Below are positions 42,447 to 51,462 of a stretch of DNA of 64,000 nt, in pieces (positions within the stretch are counted from its first letter, which is position 1; every line of letters starts with the position of its first letter). The notes beneath the pieces were generated by a model, which saw nothing but the letters and a program-made list of their open reading frames with translations, searched no databases and had not been told where the DNA came from. A program made the position numbers and the translations under genes. The DNA lies in assembly GCF_000685275.1 (NCBI RefSeq), contig NZ_ARYK01000007.1, positions 62,001 through 126,000 of the forward strand. The letters are read 5' to 3'. The stretch comes from Hyphomonas johnsonii MHS-2 (GTDB lineage: Bacteria; Pseudomonadota; Alphaproteobacteria; Caulobacterales; Hyphomonadaceae).

Positions 42447-42830
42447 ATGTTCCTGAAATGCGAACCCAACCCCCATCGCGCCGGCCAGATGACCCGCGCC
42501 GTGTTCATGGAAAACGTCCCCGGCCAGCGTTTTGCGATTGATGCAGAGGAGCTGCACAAGCGCCCGGAACTGCTGAATGCCTTCGGGCGGAACATGTATG
42601 TCCGCTTCCGTGTCCTCGATGCCCTGGCCTATTTCATCTGCCTGCTCGGCTTTCTGGCGACCCTGGCCTTTGTCTGGTGGGCCTTCATTCCAGGCCTGGC
42701 AATCTGCGCGCTGATGCTGGCCGTGAACCGCAAGTCCGCCGGCGAAATCGCCCGGCGCGCCGCCAGCCGCTCGGTCGACAATTTCAGGGCCCTGCACGAA
42801 ATGGGCTGCCTCTGGCTGGTCTACGCCTAG
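42447..42830 (+). CDS. Small membrane protein of unknown function
   Basis: The 127-residue protein has two adjacent hydrophobic segments (about 57-75 ALAYFICLLGFLATLAFVWW, and 78-92 AFIPGLAICALMLAV), a soluble N-terminus and a C-terminal ARRAASRSVDNFRALHEMGCLWLVYA. GAGGAGG precedes ATG 42447, and the conserved start fixes the frame. I recognise no family. Its stop shares CTAG with the convergent gene. Confidence 0.65.
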   Translation: MFLKCEPNPHRAGQMTRAVFMENVPGQRFAIDAEELHKRPELLNAFGRNMYVRFRVLDALAYFICLLGFLATLAFVWWAFIPGLAICALMLAVNRKSAGEIARRAASRSVDNFRALHEMGCLWLVYA

Positions 42831-43249
42831 AGCCCGATCAGCCCGAGAATCGCTGCAATTACGGCGATCAGGGTGAACATCAGCGACAGGCTGACAGATA
42901 CCGCGCGCTGGTCCTTGCGCCGGGTGCGCACGCCTTTCGGATTCTTGCCCACTTTCGGCGCCAGCATCATCCGCGTGGCATAGAAGCCAAACGCTGCCAG
43001 AAGCGCCGTCGCACAGGCCACCCAGCTGGTTGCCAGCGCGAACAGCGCGCCTGCCGCCAGCATCATGCAGGCAATCGGGATGGCCGTCTGGTGCAGCAGT
43101 TCGCGCACATGCCCGTCGGCCCGGCTGCCATCCAGCTTGTCATAGCTGCAATTGGGCGACGCAATCGTCACCACCCAGGCTGCCCCGATGGCCATGGCAC
43201 TGGCGGCAACGCCCAGTCCGCCCGCATAGTTCTGGATTTCCTGTACCAT
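42827..43249 (-). CDS. Membrane protein of unknown function
   Basis: The 140-residue protein has about four hydrophobic segments (YAGGLGVAASAMAIGAAWVV, AIPIACMMLAAGALFALAT, WVACATALLAAFGFYA, LSLMFTLIAVIAAILGLIGL), a basic loop KVGKNPKGVRTRRKD and a periplasmic loop containing Cys and Asp residues (NCSYDKLDG). I recognise no family. It is divergent from nrtS, 70 bases between. Confidence 0.65.
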   Translation of the reverse strand: MVQEIQNYAGGLGVAASAMAIGAAWVVTIASPNCSYDKLDGSRADGHVRELLHQTAIPIACMMLAAGALFALATSWVACATALLAAFGFYATRMMLAPKVGKNPKGVRTRRKDQRAVSVSLSLMFTLIAVIAAILGLIGL

Positions 43250-43319
43250 GACGGAGTAGATGCAGGGATTCGCGCCGGTTCAGGAAGCAAATTCGTCCCG
43301 GCCCGATACTGGAGGCACC

Positions 43320-43499
43320 ATGCGCGCAATTCTCATCCGCGGCTTGATCGTCGCTGTGACCGTCGGGTCCATCCTGACCCTTATCAACCAGTTCGAGCGC
43401 GTGATCGCCTTCGAACCGCTGAACTGGTGGAAAATGGGGCTCAGCTTCGTCGTGCCGTTCTGCGTGTCGGTATTCAGCGCCCTGGCCGTCAAACCGTAA
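43320..43499 (+). CDS. nrtS: NrtS family small membrane protein
   Basis: The 59-residue protein has two transmembrane helices around TVGSILTLINQFERVIAFEPLNWWKMGLSFVVPFCVSVFSAL (described by the LxLINQ, LNWWK and VPFCVS motifs), matching the nitrate/nitrite transporter NrtS group described in marine cyanobacteria. GGAGG precedes the ATG. No nitrate reductase genes are nearby, so the substrate here is a family inference only. Confidence 0.7.
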   Translation: MRAILIRGLIVAVTVGSILTLINQFERVIAFEPLNWWKMGLSFVVPFCVSVFSALAVKP

Positions 43500-43514
43500 C
43501 CCCGGCGCGGCGCC

Positions 43515-44186
43515 TCATCCGGTACTCAGCGCCAGCAGCCGGCTGATCGTCGCGCGCGGCAGGCCCGACTGGTCATGCCAGCGGTTCACTGCGGCCTGGA
43601 CTTTCGCCTGATCGCCCTTGCTGGTTGCGACCGGCGTGTCGAGCACACCTTCACGCACCAGTGCCGTGCGCATGTCCGTCGACGTGATCCACGCATCCCA
43701 GCCGCAAAACCGCAGGAAATACTGCGCCGTCGCGCCGCCGAGCCGCGAGCCCTTCTTGTGCAGGAACGCCATCAGGCCGGTCTGGTCATCGGCCGGCCAG
43801 GCGGCGAGGAACGTGCCGAACCCGCCTTCGGCCTGCTCGATCTCTGCCACCATCCGTGCATTCTCGAGCGTCGCCCTGATCTTCTGGCCATTGCGCACGA
43901 TCCGCGCGTCGGAGACCAGGTCGCCCATCATCTCGTCGCCGAAAAAGGCCAGCCTGGCCGGATCAAACCCCTCGAACGCCGCTTCGAAGCCGTCCCACTT
44001 GGCGTCGATGACCTTCCAGTTGAACCCGGCATTGAACACGCAGCGCGCCATTGTCGACAGCAGCCGGTCGGCGGGAACCTTCGACAGGTCCTCCACGGCG
44101 TGAGGATTTGCAGCGCGTTCAAGCACGGCGGCGCGTCCGCCATGGTGGCCGGCAGCGCGCTCAATCACCTCGTCGAACGCACCCAT
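43515..44186 (-). CDS. DNA-3-methyladenine glycosylase I family protein
   Basis: The 223-residue protein resembles Tag: MARCVFNAGFNWKVIDAKWDGFEAAF, DEMMGDLVSDARIVRNGQKIRATLENARM, then FLHKKGSRLGGATAQYFLRFCGWDAWITSTD. The NAGFNWKVI and IVRNGQKIRAT positions match the HhH glycosylase core. The standard Tag zinc-binding His/Cys termini are not obvious, so it may be a Tag-like variant with uncertain base specificity. Confidence 0.75.
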   Translation of the reverse strand: MGAFDEVIERAAGHHGGRAAVLERAANPHAVEDLSKVPADRLLSTMARCVFNAGFNWKVIDAKWDGFEAAFEGFDPARLAFFGDEMMGDLVSDARIVRNGQKIRATLENARMVAEIEQAEGGFGTFLAAWPADDQTGLMAFLHKKGSRLGGATAQYFLRFCGWDAWITSTDMRTALVREGVLDTPVATSKGDQAKVQAAVNRWHDQSGLPRATISRLLALSTG

Positions 44187-44197
44187 GCCGATGGCTC

Positions 44198-45331
44198 CTA
44201 TCCCAGCGCGATTTCGTAGACGCGGGCATAATCATCGGCCCCCATCGTGCGCGGGTTGCCGAAATGCGCGAGGTCCTTCTGGGCGAAGTCGACAATGCCC
44301 GGGCCATCTGCCGCCGTCAGGCCGATGTCCGACAGGGTTTTCGGAATGCCGATGGCATCATTCAGGTCCTGGATCGCATCGCCAAGGTCCGCCTTGGGCT
44401 TCAGGCCCATCGCCGTCCTCAGGCGCGCGTATTTCTCGTCAGCCGATCCTTCGTGGAACCGCAGGATGTGCGGCAGGAAGATCGCGTTCAGCGTGCCGTG
44501 GTGCAGCTTCTTCTCGTGCAGGCGGCCCGCCGCATGGCTGAGCGCATGCACGCCGCCGAGGCCCTTCACGAAGGCCAGCGCGCCCTCATAGCTCGCCATC
44601 ATCATGTTCCAGCGCGCCTCTGTGTCGTTACCGTCCTTGACCGCGCGCTTCAGCCAGTCGCCACCCAGCGCCCGCGTCACGCCGTCATAGCCGATGCCCT
44701 CGGCCGGCGGATTGACCGTCGGCGTCAGCACCGCCTCGATGCAATGGGTCACCGCGTCCATGCCGGTCGCCGCCGTCAGGAAGGCCGGCAGGCCGATCGT
44801 CAGGTCCGGGTCGCAGATTGCCGTCGACGGGATCAGGAAGGGCGAGGCGAAGGTTTCCTTGCGGCCATTCTCCATCGTCGTGATCATGCCGATCGACACT
44901 TCAGAGCCGGTTCCGGCCGTGGTCGGGATGGCAATCAGCGGCGGGATCTTGTGAATCTTCTTCGCACCGCCGATCAGCGCGGCATAGGTTTCCAGCGGTT
45001 CATCATGCGAGGCCATCAGGCCGATCGCCTTGGCATGGTCCATTGAAGACCCGCCGCCGAGCGCGATGATGCCGTCTGCGCCACTGTCCTTGTAGGCCTG
45101 CGTCGCAATCTTGGCCTGTTTTTCCGTCGGATTGGCGACCGTCTCGGCGAAGATACCCGCCGGCGTGCTGCCCAGCGCCGCAATCACCTTGTCAAGAATG
45201 CCCACGGCCTTGATGCCGGGATCTGTCACGATGAAGGCCCGCGTGATGCCGAGCTTCTTTGCCGTGACTTCCAGTTGCTTCAGCGCGCCGGAGTCAAAGA
45301 TGCAGGGCGTAAGGAAATTGATGACGGGCAT
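44198..45331 (-). CDS. Iron-containing (group III) alcohol dehydrogenase
   Basis: The 377-residue enzyme has the NAD-binding GADGIIALGGGSSMDHAKAIGL, the PTTAGTGSEVS motif, and metal ligands Asp, His, His, His in DAVTHCIEA, GGVHALSHAAGRLHEKKLHHGTLNAIFLPHIL. It oxidises or reduces an alcohol/aldehyde pair with NAD(P). The substrate is unknown. It lies 11 bases upstream of tag on the same strand, and 297 bases of mostly featureless sequence separate it from ompW. Confidence 0.92.
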   Translation of the reverse strand: MPVINFLTPCIFDSGALKQLEVTAKKLGITRAFIVTDPGIKAVGILDKVIAALGSTPAGIFAETVANPTEKQAKIATQAYKDSGADGIIALGGGSSMDHAKAIGLMASHDEPLETYAALIGGAKKIHKIPPLIAIPTTAGTGSEVSIGMITTMENGRKETFASPFLIPSTAICDPDLTIGLPAFLTAATGMDAVTHCIEAVLTPTVNPPAEGIGYDGVTRALGGDWLKRAVKDGNDTEARWNMMMASYEGALAFVKGLGGVHALSHAAGRLHEKKLHHGTLNAIFLPHILRFHEGSADEKYARLRTAMGLKPKADLGDAIQDLNDAIGIPKTLSDIGLTAADGPGIVDFAQKDLAHFGNPRTMGADDYARVYEIALG

Positions 45332-45595
45332 AAGCGATATCCTGTGATGGCCGTTTCCGGCGTGGGTCTGGCGGGCATGTTCATCGCTCGCGCCGACAAG
45401 TTCAAGCCTGCCGCTAGGGGAAAGGCCCTGTCATCACGCCGCACCGGCCGGCGGATCAGGCGCAATTCATCACTGTCCTGCCTACCCGCATCCGACACAA
45501 TCGGGACTTTTACCTAGAAGCGCGCACATGCCGCGCGGCGTGAAACCGCGCGTCAAAACGGGCAATTACCCCTTCAAAATCAATGGCCTACATCG

Positions 45596-45618
45596 CCCGC
45601 ATTGGATCACAATGCGGG
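45596..45618 (+). promoter_or_regulatory. Perfect hairpin just upstream of ompW
   Basis: CCCGCATTG (45596-45604) pairs perfectly with CAATGCGGG (45610-45618) around GATCA. It ends 10 bases before the ompW ATG, so the G-rich arm occupies the place of the ribosome site. It can be a translational control hairpin or a repressor operator. Confidence 0.55.
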
Positions 45619-45628
45619 GTACAGACCA

Positions 45629-46309
45629 ATGAAAAGACTAGTCATCACAACTCTCATGGCAAGCGCAGCATGGACCGGCGTCAGCGCCGCAGCCCACGCC
45701 CAAGACAGCCCGTGGATGCTGCGGGCCCGCGTGCTCGGTGTCCTGCCTGACGAGGCAGGGACATTGAAGGCCGGCGGTGCGACCTTGCCCGGTGACGTCG
45801 ATATTTCCGACCAATACGTGCCGGAATTCGACATCACCTATTTCTTCAACAAGCATGTTGCGGCCGAGCTCATCCTCGCCGTCACGCCGCACGACGTGAA
45901 GGCCGTCAACGTCACCGTGCCCGGCGCGCTGACCGACGCGACGGTAGACCTTGGCGATGTCTGGCTGCTGCCACCCACCCTGACGGTGCAGTATCACTTC
46001 ACCGAAATGGGCCAGTTCAAGCCCTATGTCGGTGCAGGCGTGAACGCGACCTTCTTCTTCGACGAGGACGAAGGCCCGGTTGCCGACGGCATCTCCTATG
46101 ATTCCAGCTTCGGACCGGCCCTGCAGGCCGGCTTCGACTATGACCTTGATGGCGAGCCTGGTGGCTGGGCTTTCAACGCAGACATCAAGAAAATCTGGAT
46201 CAACACAGACGTCAAAGTCGACTTCACCACGGCGCTCGGCACCGATGTGAAGGCTGATGTCGATATCGACCCGCTCGTTGTCGGGGTCGGCTTCGGCTAC
46301 AGGTTCTGA
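45629..46309 (+). CDS. ompW: OmpW family outer membrane protein
   Basis: The 226-residue protein has a signal peptide (SAAAHAQDS) and an eight-stranded OmpW barrel: WMLRARVLGVLPDE, VPEFDITYFFNKHVAAELILAVTPHDV, LPPTLTVQYHF, FKPYVGAGVNATFFFDE, GPALQAGFDYDLD, FNADIKKIWINTDVKV and the C-terminal aromatic GFGYRF. OmpW channels transport small hydrophobic molecules. The barrel-terminal Phe is present. A terminator follows. Confidence 0.9.
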   Translation: MKRLVITTLMASAAWTGVSAAAHAQDSPWMLRARVLGVLPDEAGTLKAGGATLPGDVDISDQYVPEFDITYFFNKHVAAELILAVTPHDVKAVNVTVPGALTDATVDLGDVWLLPPTLTVQYHFTEMGQFKPYVGAGVNATFFFDEDEGPVADGISYDSSFGPALQAGFDYDLDGEPGGWAFNADIKKIWINTDVKVDFTTALGTDVKADVDIDPLVVGVGFGYRF

Positions 46310-46357
46310 CAACCCGGCGACCGGCCTGCCTCCCGATGGGCCGGACCCGCCAACTCA

Positions 46358-46386
46358 AACCGCGCCCTAACCGGCGCGGTTTTTTT
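46358..46386 (+). terminator. Rho-independent terminator after ompW
   Basis: AACCGCGCC (46358-46366) pairs with GGCGCGGTT (46373-46381) around CTAACC, then T continues to 46386. Confidence 0.9.
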
Positions 46387-46436
46387 GTGCATTGAAAACA
46401 TTGCACACCTTCCCTGTGCCTGTAGAGATTGCCGTC

Positions 46437-48272
46437 ATGAGCATACTTTCCGTGAAAGACCTTGTGGTCGATTTCTCCACGCCCGACGGCAGTGTCCATG
46501 CCGTGCGCGGTATCAGTTTCGACGTCGCCGCCGGCGAATGCCTTGGTATTGTCGGTGAAAGCGGTTCGGGAAAGAGCCAGACGTCGCTCGCCAGCCTCGG
46601 CCTGCTCGCCGAGAACGGCACGGCCACCGGCCGGGTCGACTTTGACGGTGTCAACATGCTCGAAGCCCCGGTCGAGACGCTGCGCAAGATCCGCGGCGCC
46701 AAGATGTCGATGATCTTCCAGGACCCGCTGACCAGCCTGACACCGCACATGACGGTGGGTGCGCAGATGCGCGAGACTCTGGCCCTGCACATGGGCCTGA
46801 AGGGCGAAGCGGCCGACAAGCGCTGCGTCGAATGGCTGGAGAATGTCCGCATCCCGGAAGCGGCCCGGCGCATGGACCAGTTCCCGCACGAGCTGTCCGG
46901 CGGCATGCGCCAGCGCGTGATGATTGCCATTGCCATGCTCTGCAATCCGCAGCTGCTGCTGGCCGACGAACCGACAACGGCGCTCGACGTCACGGTCCAG
47001 GCACAGGTCCTCGACCTGATGAACGACCTCAAGAAGGAAACCGGCACCGGCATCGCCCTGATCACCCACGACATGGGCGTCGTGGCGCGCATGTGCGACC
47101 GGGTCATCGTCATGCGCTATGGCGAGATCGTCGAACGCGGCACTGTCGACGACATTTTCTACAATCCCCAGCATGACTACACGAAAATGCTGCTTGAAGC
47201 GGTTCCGCGGATCGACCAGCCGGACCGGCGTGGCCGCCCGGCGCTCGGCCCGGCCCCGGACAGCAGCATCAAGCCGGTGCTCGAAGTCGAGGACATGAAG
47301 GTCCACTTCCCGATCCGCATCAAGGGCGGCCTGTTCGGCAAGATGAAGCCCCTGAAGGCCGTCAACGGCGTGTCATTCGACCTCCGCCCCGGCGAAACGC
47401 TCGGCGTCGTCGGCGAATCCGGCTGCGGCAAGTCCACCCTCGCCCGCGGCGTGCTGCGCCTCATCCCGCCGACATCCGGCACGGTTGCCTGGCTGGGCAA
47501 GGACATCACCAAAGCCGGCAAGTCCGAAATGGACGCCCTGCGCGACGACCTCCAGATCGTCTTCCAGGACCCGCTCGCCAGCCTTGACCCGCGCATGACC
47601 ATCGGCGCCTCGATCGCCGAGCCGCTGCAGGTGCACGAACCGCGCCTGACCCGCGCCGAGCGCGACCAGCGCGTGCAGGCCATCATGCCCCGCGTCGGCC
47701 TCGACCCCGCCCTGATCAACCGCTACCCGCACGAATTGTCCGGCGGACAGAACCAGCGCGTCGGCATCGCCCGCGCCATGATCCTGAAGCCGAAGCTGGT
47801 CATCTGTGACGAGGCCGTCTCGGCCCTCGACGTGTCGGTCCAGGCCCAGGTCGTCGACCTGCTGATCGAGCTGCAGAAGGAATTCGGCCTCGCAATGATC
47901 TTCATCAGCCATGACCTCTCCGTCGTGCGCGAGATCAGCCACCGCGTGATGGTTCTCTATCTCGGCCGCGTCGTGGAACTGGCCGGACGCACGGCGATCT
48001 ACGAAGATGCCCGCCACCCCTATACCAAGGCCCTGATCGCCGCCGTACCCGCCGCCGACCCGAAACTCGAACGCAGCCGCGAACGCATCACGCTGACCGG
48101 TGACCTGCCCAGCCCGCTCGACAGCCGCGCGCCGCTGCGCTTCCTCAAGTCGAAACTGGTCGATGACCCCGACGCGGAACAATACCAGCCGCAGCTGGTC
48201 GAAATCGCCCCGGGCCATCTCGTCGCCGAACATGACGCCATCCTCGGCAGCGAAGGCCTGCACCTCGCCTGA
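46437..48272 (+). CDS. Fused dipeptide/oligopeptide ABC transporter ATPase (DppD-DppF type)
   Basis: The 611-residue protein carries two complete ATPase domains in one chain: Walker [15 protein letters not shown] (about 41) and [13 protein letters not shown] (about 326), signatures [12 protein letters not shown] and [12 protein letters not shown], Walker [14 protein letters not shown] and [13 protein letters not shown], and switches LITHDMG and FISHDLS. The YejF-type layout fits uptake of peptides or related solutes. No permease or binding-protein genes are adjacent, so the partners lie elsewhere. Confidence 0.92.
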   Translation: MSILSVKDLVVDFSTPDGSVHAVRGISFDVAAGECLGIVGESGSGKSQTSLASLGLLAENGTATGRVDFDGVNMLEAPVETLRKIRGAKMSMIFQDPLTSLTPHMTVGAQMRETLALHMGLKGEAADKRCVEWLENVRIPEAARRMDQFPHELSGGMRQRVMIAIAMLCNPQLLLADEPTTALDVTVQAQVLDLMNDLKKETGTGIALITHDMGVVARMCDRVIVMRYGEIVERGTVDDIFYNPQHDYTKMLLEAVPRIDQPDRRGRPALGPAPDSSIKPVLEVEDMKVHFPIRIKGGLFGKMKPLKAVNGVSFDLRPGETLGVVGESGCGKSTLARGVLRLIPPTSGTVAWLGKDITKAGKSEMDALRDDLQIVFQDPLASLDPRMTIGASIAEPLQVHEPRLTRAERDQRVQAIMPRVGLDPALINRYPHELSGGQNQRVGIARAMILKPKLVICDEAVSALDVSVQAQVVDLLIELQKEFGLAMIFISHDLSVVREISHRVMVLYLGRVVELAGRTAIYEDARHPYTKALIAAVPAADPKLERSRERITLTGDLPSPLDSRAPLRFLKSKLVDDPDAEQYQPQLVEIAPGHLVAEHDAILGSEGLHLA

Positions 48273-48405
48273 CCTCGCCCACACCACGCCCTGCCCCACC
48301 CCGGCCAGCGCGACGAAACGCCCCTGCCACCGCCTCGCCTCCCCCGCCTTGCCCTCACCGGATTGCAAGAATAGGGTGCGCCCGACCTGAACCGGGACCT
48401 CCTGA

Positions 48406-49632
48406 ATGCCTGATACACTCACCACCACCCTGCCCGTAACGCTGTCTGATATCGAAGCCGCTGCCCGCGTCCTCGAAGGCCAGATCGTGCACACGCCAAT
48501 GATGCATTCGCGGACACTGTCGGCCATTACGGGCGCAGAAGTGTGGGTGAAATTCGAGAACCTGCAATTCACCGCAGCCTTCAAGGAACGCGGCGCGCTC
48601 AACCGGCTCTCCCACCTGACAGATGCCCAGCGCAAGGCGGGCGTCATCGCCGCTTCGGCTGGCAACCATTCCCAGGGCGTGGCCTACCACGCCCGGCGCC
48701 TCGGAATCCCCGCCACCATCGTCATGCCCCGCACCACGCCGTTCAGCAAAGTCGAACAAACCCGCAGCCACGGCGCCACGATCGTGCTCGACGGCCTCAG
48801 CTTCGACGAGGCCAAGACGAAAGCCTACGATATCTGCCAGCGTGAAGGCCTGACCTTCATCCATCCCTTCGACGACCCTCATGTCATCGCCGGACAGGGC
48901 ACCGTTGCCCTTGAAATGCTTGCGGAAAAACCTGATTTCGACACGCTCGTCGTTCCGATCGGCGGAGGCGGCCTGATCGCCGGCATGGCGGTTGCGGCCA
49001 AGGGCATCAACCCGGACATCAGCATCGTCGGTGTCGAAACCTCGATGTATCCGGCCATGCTTGCCGAACTGGAAGGCCGCGAAGTCAAGGTCGGTGGCGC
49101 CACGATCGCCGAAGGCATCGCCGTGCGCGATGTCGGCCGCCTGACACTCCAGATCACCCGTGAACTTGTCGATGAGGTCCTCCTCGTCGAGGAAGAGCAC
49201 CTGGAGCGCGCGATTACCCTTTTCGTCAACGTCGAAAAGACGGTCGCAGAGGGTGCCGGCGCTGCGGGGCTCGCAGCCCTGCTGGCGCATCCTGAAAAAT
49301 TTGCCGGCCGGAAAGTCGGCCTCGTCCTGTGTGGCGGCAATATCGACACGCGTTTGCTGGCCTCCGTCCTGACACGCGCTCTGGTCAGGGAAAAGCGCCT
49401 CGCGTCCATCCGCATCGTCGGCGATGACCGGCCCGGCCTGTTGGCGCTGGTTTCCAAGGTGATCGGCGATAATGGCGCGAACATCATGGAAGTCGCGCAT
49501 AACCGGCTCGCGCTCGACGTGCCGGCCAAGGGCGCTGAATTCGACATCCTGATCGAGACCCGCGATGCCCAGCACACACAGGACGTGATCGACGCCCTGA
49601 CAGCAGAAGGCTACCCGCCCCGCGCGCTGTAG
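48406..49632 (+). CDS. Threonine ammonia-lyase with C-terminal ACT domain
   Basis: The 408-residue enzyme has the PLP-binding Lys60 in AAFKERGALNRL, SAGNHSQGVAYHA, PIGGGGLIAGMAVA and the regulatory ACT-like domain (about 330-408; IRIVGDDRPGLLALVSKVIGDNGANIMEV). It converts threonine to 2-oxobutanoate, feeding isoleucine synthesis or degradation; the ACT length suggests the catabolic or simple-allosteric type. It is a stand-alone gene after the ABC ATPase. Confidence 0.92.
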   Translation: MPDTLTTTLPVTLSDIEAAARVLEGQIVHTPMMHSRTLSAITGAEVWVKFENLQFTAAFKERGALNRLSHLTDAQRKAGVIAASAGNHSQGVAYHARRLGIPATIVMPRTTPFSKVEQTRSHGATIVLDGLSFDEAKTKAYDICQREGLTFIHPFDDPHVIAGQGTVALEMLAEKPDFDTLVVPIGGGGLIAGMAVAAKGINPDISIVGVETSMYPAMLAELEGREVKVGGATIAEGIAVRDVGRLTLQITRELVDEVLLVEEEHLERAITLFVNVEKTVAEGAGAAGLAALLAHPEKFAGRKVGLVLCGGNIDTRLLASVLTRALVREKRLASIRIVGDDRPGLLALVSKVIGDNGANIMEVAHNRLALDVPAKGAEFDILIETRDAQHTQDVIDALTAEGYPPRAL

Positions 49633-49704
49633 CGGTAAGGTGACTTGACCGGAAAACGGCCCTAGACCCGCGGCAGATAAAGAACCAGACGGAGCTGACC
49701 CGAG

Positions 49705-50589
49705 ATGATCCGCATATTCGCTGCAGCCTGCGCTGCCCTCTTCATGATCGCTGCCTGCAGCGAGACCAAGGACTTGACTGACGTGAACGCTCCATTCGAA
49801 AAATACCTGCCCTGGGACGCAGCCGGAAAGGACGTGAAGTCCGGCGAAGGCGGCCTGCAATACATCGTCCTCAAGGAAGGGCCGAAAGGCGGCAAGTCTC
49901 CCGTCGCGACAGACATGGTCAGCGTCAACTATGACGGCCGCACCGCTGCAGGCGAAAAATTCGACAGCTCCTTCGACAAGGGCAGGCCGATCCAGTTCCG
50001 GCTGAACCAGGTCATTCCCGGCTGGACCCAGGGCCTGCAGCTGATGAGCGAAGGCGACGACTATCTCTTCTTCATTCCCAATGCGCTTGCCTACGGCAAT
50101 TCCGCACGCGGCAACGTCATCAAGGCCGGCGACGACCTCGTCTTCCGCGTCCAGCTGGAATCCGTGCTGGTTCCCAAGGCAATCGACAAGGCCGCCTGGG
50201 CGAAATACACGCCGTGGAATTCAGACCTGCCTGAAGTCATGAAGACCGGATCGGGCCTTGAATACGTCGTGCTCGCCAGCGGCGACCCGGCGGGCCCCTC
50301 GCCAGAAAATGGCGAAATGGTCGCCGTGCACTATGAAGGCCGCCTCGCCGAAACCGGTGACATGTTCGACAGCTCCTACGAGCGCGGCAATCCGGAAACC
50401 TTCCCGTCGAACCAGCTGATCCCCGGCTGGGTCGAGGCACTCGCCATGATGAAACCGGGTGACCGCTGGATGATCTACATCCCTTCAGACCTCGCCTATG
50501 GCCCAGCCGGAACGCCGGGCGGACCAATCCCGCCCAACGCGGCGCTGGTCTTCGAAGTCGAACTGATGGACGTAATGAAGCGCGGCTGA
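49705..50589 (+). CDS. Tandem FKBP-type peptidyl-prolyl isomerase lipoprotein
   Basis: The 294-residue protein has lipobox MIAAC (Cys18) and two FKBP domains, about 65-158 (VSVNYDGRTAAGEKFDSSFDKGRPIQFRLNQVIPGW and LAYGNSARGN) and 198-291 (VAVHYEGRLAETGDMFDSSYERGNPETF, QLIPGWVEAL and LAYGPAGTPGGPIPPNAAL). The FDSS and VIPGW sites are conserved in both. A periplasmic folding catalyst is likely. Two domains in one lipoprotein is less common than the single-domain form. It is 26 bases before cysQ. Confidence 0.9.
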   Translation: MIRIFAAACAALFMIAACSETKDLTDVNAPFEKYLPWDAAGKDVKSGEGGLQYIVLKEGPKGGKSPVATDMVSVNYDGRTAAGEKFDSSFDKGRPIQFRLNQVIPGWTQGLQLMSEGDDYLFFIPNALAYGNSARGNVIKAGDDLVFRVQLESVLVPKAIDKAAWAKYTPWNSDLPEVMKTGSGLEYVVLASGDPAGPSPENGEMVAVHYEGRLAETGDMFDSSYERGNPETFPSNQLIPGWVEALAMMKPGDRWMIYIPSDLAYGPAGTPGGPIPPNAALVFEVELMDVMKRG

Positions 50590-50614
50590 GCCGCCTGAGT
50601 TTCCGGGAACCGAT

Positions 50615-51403
50615 ATGAGCCTTACGCCAGACGACCTCGCCCGCATCGCCCTTCAGGCCGGCGCAGTGATCATGGACATCTACGAGAGCGACTTTGGTGT
50701 CGCCCAGAAGGATGATGCTTCGCCCGTGACGGCGGCCGACCAGAAAGCCGAAACGCTGATCCTGGAAGCCCTGAAAATTGCCGACCCCGACCTGATGGTC
50801 ATTGCCGAAGAAGCTGCGAGCGAAGGCAATGTTCCCGAGCACGGCCACAGGTTCGCGCTTGTCGACCCGCTCGACGGGACACGGGAATTCGTCAGCCGGA
50901 ACGGTGAATTCACGGTCAATATCGCCATTATCGAACACGGTCGCCCGGTCATGGGCGTGGTCTACGCCCCGGCAAGGCAGCGCCTGTTCGTCGCCGAAAG
51001 CCACAATTCGGGCTGGCAGGCAGCGGTGGCGCCGGGCGGAGACGTACCGACAGACCGCACGCCGCTGAAGATCCGCGCCTGCCCGGCCGGTGGGCTGACC
51101 GCGATCGCATCAAAATCGCATCGCACGCCTGAAACCGACACCTGGCTCGGCAAGCATGATGTCCGCGAGACGCTGAGCGCCGGATCATCTCTCAAATTCT
51201 GCCTCATCGCAGCGGGCGAAGCCGACCTCTATCCCCGCATGGGCCGCACCATGGAATGGGACACGGCCGCCGGGCACGCCGTGGTCGAGGCAGCTGGCGG
51301 ACGGGTGCTGACGGAAGACGGTACCCCGCTGCTCTACGGCAAGCGCGAGCGCGGCTACGACAATCCGCACTTCATCGTCTATGGCGACGTGACGCCCTGC
51401 TGA
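50615..51403 (+). CDS. cysQ: 3'(2'),5'-bisphosphate nucleotidase CysQ
   Basis: The 262-residue IMPase-family enzyme has SPVTAADQKAE, IAEEAAS, VDPLDGTREFVSRNGEFTVNIAI and MEWDTAAGHAVVEAAGG. The TREF and RNGEFTVNIA segment matches CysQ, which removes phosphate from PAP in sulfur assimilation. It lies between the FKBP and glmM genes on the same strand. Confidence 0.88.
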   Translation: MSLTPDDLARIALQAGAVIMDIYESDFGVAQKDDASPVTAADQKAETLILEALKIADPDLMVIAEEAASEGNVPEHGHRFALVDPLDGTREFVSRNGEFTVNIAIIEHGRPVMGVVYAPARQRLFVAESHNSGWQAAVAPGGDVPTDRTPLKIRACPAGGLTAIASKSHRTPETDTWLGKHDVRETLSAGSSLKFCLIAAGEADLYPRMGRTMEWDTAAGHAVVEAAGGRVLTEDGTPLLYGKRERGYDNPHFIVYGDVTPC

Positions 51404-51462
51404 CCGCCCCTCTCGCTTAAACCACGCAAATCTGCCAAGAAAACAGCAGGGAGACGAGGCGC

